DNA from: Qipengyuania vulgaris
GTDB lineage: Bacteria > Pseudomonadota > Alphaproteobacteria > Sphingomonadales > Sphingomonadaceae
DNA length: 64,000 nt
Assembly (NCBI GenBank): GCA_000756795.1
Contig: CCSI01000001.1
Location: forward strand, 62,001 to 126,000
Reading direction: 5' to 3'
Shown here: one piece after another, positions 61,451 through 64,000 of the stretch
How positions within the stretch are numbered: the first letter of the stretch is position 1
How the letters are laid out: each line of letters starts with the position of its first letter
Translations under genes and position numbers: made by a program
Notes under the pieces: generated by a model
Databases searched by the model: none
Seen by the model: only the letters and a program-made list of their open reading frames with translations
What the model was told of the DNA's origin: nothing

Positions 61451-62467
61451 ATGACAGCCGACGTCGTTCCCCTGCCGCGCAAGGCCCCGGAGCCTTCCAT
61501 CGAGCCCATGCTGGCGCTGACCGCGCAGGGCATGAACCAGGTCAACCAGGTCATCCTCGACCGCATGCAGAGCGAAGTGCCGCTCATCCCGGCGCTGGCG
61601 GGTCACCTGATTTCAGGGGGCGGCAAGCGGTTGCGCCCCATGCTCACGCTCGCAGGGGCAGAGCTGGTCGGATATAGCGGCACGCGCCACCACAAACTCG
61701 CCGCGGCGGTCGAGTTCATCCACACAGCCACGCTTTTGCATGACGATGTCGTCGACGGCAGCGATTTGCGGCGCGGCAAGGCGGCGGCCAATATCATCTT
61801 CGGCAATCCGGCGACCGTGCTGGTCGGCGATTTCCTGTTCAGCCGCAGTTTCGAGCTGATGACCGAGGACGGCAGCCTCAAGGTCCTTAAAATCCTCTCC
61901 GGCGCCAGCGCCATCATTGCCGAGGGCGAGGTCGACCAGCTGACCGCGCAGCGCAAAATTGACACCAGCGAGGAACGCTACCTCCACATCATCCGCGCCA
62001 AGACCGCCGCGCTCTTCGCCGCCGCCAGCCGCATCGCGGCCGTCGTGGCCGAATGCAGTGACGAGGAGGAACAGGCGCTCGACGAATACGGCCGCAACCT
62101 CGGCGTGGCCTTCCAGCTCGTCGACGACGCGCTCGATTACGATTCCAATGCCGCCGAAATGGGCAAGGACCGCGGCGACGACTTCCGCGAGGGCAAGATG
62201 ACGCTGCCCGTTATCCTCGCCTATGCGCGCGGAAACGAGGAAGAACGCGAATTCTGGAAGGCCGCGATTGCGGGCTTCCGCACCTCGGACGACGACCTCG
62301 AGGAAGCCATCCGCCTTATCGACAGCCACAATGCGGTCGCCGATACCAAGGCCCGCGCACGCCATTTCGCCCAGCGCGCTATCGATGCCCTGTCGATATT
62401 CTCTGACGGCAAGGCCCGCCGCGCCATGACTCAGGCCGCACTCTTCGCTGTCTCGCGCGGATACTGA
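61451..62467 (+). CDS. ispB: Polyprenyl diphosphate synthase (ubiquinone side chain)
   Basis: A 338-residue trans-prenyltransferase that chains isopentenyl units onto a starter to make the ubiquinone tail, the substrate of UbiA. The two aspartate-rich motifs are HDDVVDGSDLRRG (FARM, about residue 100) and QLVDDALDYD (SARM, about residue 225), with GGKRLRP and KTAALFAAAS also in place. Chain length cannot be read from the sequence. Divergent from chorismate mutase; a terminator follows. Confidence 0.93.
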   Translation: MTADVVPLPRKAPEPSIEPMLALTAQGMNQVNQVILDRMQSEVPLIPALAGHLISGGGKRLRPMLTLAGAELVGYSGTRHHKLAAAVEFIHTATLLHDDVVDGSDLRRGKAAANIIFGNPATVLVGDFLFSRSFELMTEDGSLKVLKILSGASAIIAEGEVDQLTAQRKIDTSEERYLHIIRAKTAALFAAASRIAAVVAECSDEEEQALDEYGRNLGVAFQLVDDALDYDSNAAEMGKDRGDDFREGKMTLPVILAYARGNEEEREFWKAAIAGFRTSDDDLEEAIRLIDSHNAVADTKARARHFAQRAIDALSIFSDGKARRAMTQAALFAVSRGY

Positions 62468-62500
62468 AAAGCCCGACCTGCGCGCGGCAGGCCGGGCTTT
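62468..62500. terminator. Bidirectional terminator between ispB and a lipoprotein gene
   Basis: AAAGCCCG-A-CCTG (62468-62480) pairs with CAGG-C-CGGGCTTT (62488-62500), with one mismatch and a seven-base loop. The stem ends in A and T runs, giving T tracts on both strands between these convergent genes. Confidence 0.8.
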
Positions 62501-62516
62501 CCGAAATTGGATCTGA

Positions 62517-63323
62517 TTACTGGCGGGTGGCCGTCCAGCGCACCACGCTGTCGTCACGTGCGTCTGTCGATACGCCGCTCATCGTGTCGCCGTCGATGGT
62601 CAGTTCGGTGACCGAGAGCGTCTCGCCATCGCGTGAGTAGGTCTCGCGATAACCGTTCTCACCCATCCGCTCGACAGCGACCATCATGCCGGAATTGTTT
62701 CCTTCGATGGCGACCGGTTCGCCGCCCAGCGTCGCCGTGTAGCTACCGTTGTTTCCGTCGAAGGTGAATTGGTCGCCCTCGACATTGTACATGGCGCGCA
62801 GCGCTGCCTCGTCCACGCTATCGGGACCATTGTTCGACCATTGGCCCGAAACCGCGTGCGCACCTTCGGGCGCATCACCCGTGCGGGTGTAGGTTTCGCT
62901 GCCGTTGATGGTCTCGTCACCGGTCATGCTGGTGAAGTCGAGTTTCATCGACGTTCCGTCTTCGCTGACGGTCCAGGTCGAGCCACCGGTGTCCTTGCCC
63001 TCGAACTGGTAGGCTGTCTTCACGGTTCGGTCGTCGACCACTTCGATCATGCCTTTGTCCGCGCCGGGGCGGTCGAGGTCCTGCCATTCTCCATCGGCAG
63101 TCATACTGAAGGGCGGGTTGCAACTCTTGCACTCGAACGTGCCGTCGGCGAGCAGGTATTCGCGGTTGTCGTTCTCGAACTCCGCGCTGTCGAGGTCGAT
63201 CATCCAGTTGCCCGAGATATCGCCTGCAGCAGCAGTGGTGGCTTCGGTATCGTCCGCGCTCGAGCAGGCCGCGAGGCCCGCGGTCAGCGTAAAGGCGGCG
63301 AGCGCCGTCATCATCTTTTTCAT
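62517..63323 (-). CDS. Lipoprotein of unknown function
   Basis: A 268-residue lipoprotein, signal MKKMMTALAAFTLTAGLAAC with acylated Cys20. The mature part is beta-rich with several similar strand pairs (SGNWMIDLDSAEF, FSMTADGEWQDL, YQFEGKDTGGSTWTV, FTFDGNNGSYTATL, LTIDGDTMSGV) that suggest a lipocalin- or barrel-like fold, plus a CKSC pair. Acidic overall. I recognise no family. A strong ribosome site (GGGAGA) precedes the ATG. Confidence 0.7.
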   Translation of the reverse strand: MKKMMTALAAFTLTAGLAACSSADDTEATTAAAGDISGNWMIDLDSAEFENDNREYLLADGTFECKSCNPPFSMTADGEWQDLDRPGADKGMIEVVDDRTVKTAYQFEGKDTGGSTWTVSEDGTSMKLDFTSMTGDETINGSETYTRTGDAPEGAHAVSGQWSNNGPDSVDEAALRAMYNVEGDQFTFDGNNGSYTATLGGEPVAIEGNNSGMMVAVERMGENGYRETYSRDGETLSVTELTIDGDTMSGVSTDARDDSVVRWTATRQ

Positions 63324-63507
63324 ATGTTTCTCCCTTGCTTTCGTGCTGTCCCGCCGTGCGCTCTTGCACTGGTCGGCATGCGGACAACCTCACCCCCTCC
63401 ACCCGAATGAAAGAGCAAGGAGCGGGATGGATATATGAAGCGGAGTGTTTCTCCAAATTGCTTGATCCGGGGCTGTCTCGAGCGCGGGTTTGTGCAATGG
63501 GGCTCTC

Positions 63508-64000
63508 GTGTCCAATACGCTTCCCATCCATGCCGTCCTGCCCGAGCTGCTCGCTGCCCTTCGCAGTCGTAGCGGGGCGGTCCTCGTCGCACCTCCCGGT
63601 GCCGGCAAAACCACTGCAGTTGCGCCCGCGCTGCTTGACGAGAGCTGGTGCAGCGGCACGATTATCCTGACCTCGCCCCGCCGCGTCGCGGCGCGCGCAG
63701 CAGCGGAACGGATGGCGCAGATGCTGGGCGAGAAGCCGGGCGAGACGGTCGGCTATGTCACACGCCTCGACAGCAAGCGCGGGGCGAGAACGCGCATCCT
63801 TGTCGTCACCGAGGCGATTTTCGTAAACACCATCCTCGGGGACCCCGAGCTGGCGGGCGTTTCGGCAGTGCTTTTCGACGAAGCGCACGAGCGGCATCTC
63901 GACAGCGACCTCGGCCTTGCGCTGGCGCTGGAGACGCAGGGCGTGCTGCGCGAGGATTTGCGCGTGCTGGTGATGTCGGCAACCATCGACGGCGCGCGCT
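63508..64000 (+). CDS. hrpB: ATP-dependent helicase HrpB, partial (5' part)
   Basis: The first 164 codons of a DEAH-box helicase. From a GTG at 63508: an opening LPIHAVLPELLAAL, Walker A LVAPPGAGKTTAVAPALL, motif Ia TSPRRVAARAAAERM and GETVGYVTRLDS, motif II FDEAHERHLDSDLGLAL, and motif III MSATIDG near the window edge. HrpB is a DEAH RNA helicase-like ATPase of unclear target, about 800 residues in full. The frame is open to the last base, so the gene continues outside the window. Confidence 0.9.
   Translation, partial: MSNTLPIHAVLPELLAALRSRSGAVLVAPPGAGKTTAVAPALLDESWCSGTIILTSPRRVAARAAAERMAQMLGEKPGETVGYVTRLDSKRGARTRILVVTEAIFVNTILGDPELAGVSAVLFDEAHERHLDSDLGLALALETQGVLREDLRVLVMSATIDGAR

Overview
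The window reads as chromosomal core genome of an alphaproteobacterium, most likely a sphingomonad of the Erythrobacteraceae. This is inferred from the GC-rich coding style, a class I lysyl-tRNA synthetase, a plant-type glutamate-cysteine ligase, an RcnB-like arginine-rich protein, a DUF6456 protein, an orphan GTA-type holin and the ubiquinone genes. No rRNA, insertion sequence, integrase or CRISPR array is visible, and no gene-free stretch exceeds 300 bases. The last gene (hrpB) runs off the right edge; the first starts at base 5.

Layout. 1-6.8 kb: YfgM-like/BamB envelope pair, ABM protein, gshA and rsmE (minus), then ubiA-SRAP-trmL (plus). 6.8-13.7 kb: a SoxR regulator with an 18-bp palindromic operator facing a VOC gene, an MsrQ-like membrane protein, an HhH lipoprotein, a SixA-like phosphatase, a fatty-acid hydroxylase and a DinG-like helicase. 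13.8-19.1 kb: an unknown membrane protein, class I lysS, a 2OG-Fe(II) oxygenase, cytochrome b561 and an RcnB-like protein. 19.2-23.1 kb: a small accessory-looking locus with a flavin-reductase-fold protein, a LacI-type ligand domain without its DNA-binding half, a Tat-exported PLP enzyme and an AraC regulator. 23.1-35 kb: FKBP isomerase, EEP hydrolase, serine hydrolase, ettA, M28 peptidase, diguanylate cyclase, the DUF1800/DUF1501 pair, a MATE exporter and two tRNAs. 35-43 kb: a degenerate histidine kinase, Lrp-GFA, DUF3616, and a holin-aroQ-accB-accC run. 43-48 kb: two secreted unknowns, a subtilase divergent from an ECF-like sigma/anti-sigma pair, and tRNA-Pro(GGG). 48-56.6 kb: yajC-secD-secF, an XRE regulator, DUF6456, ABC-F/UDG and an amidohydrolase. 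56.7-64 kb: SIMPL protein, a PepSY-two-component-lipoprotein locus, chorismate mutase, polyprenyl diphosphate synthase, a lipoprotein and the start of hrpB.

How it works together. Most genes are housekeeping: outer-membrane assembly and Sec export, quinone side-chain synthesis and attachment, fatty-acid initiation, glutathione synthesis, RNA modification and ribosome rescue. The strongest unexplained signal is at 57.5-60.1 kb. The PepSY gene and the arginine-rich lipoprotein gene, which bracket a PhoP/PhoQ-like pair, share the box ATTCACA-N3-TGTTCAAT with an 11-bp internal period, each followed 10 nt later by a TAG-type -10 candidate. That is the layout expected for an OmpR/PhoP-family regulon controlled by the enclosed response regulator. 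Other points worth attention are the SoxR operator in front of a VOC gene, the LacI-like protein without a helix-turn-helix, the sigma/anti-sigma/subtilase locus with an inverted repeat and an unclear start codon, the holin fused into the aroQ-acc gene run, and a histidine kinase that has lost its ATP-binding boxes.
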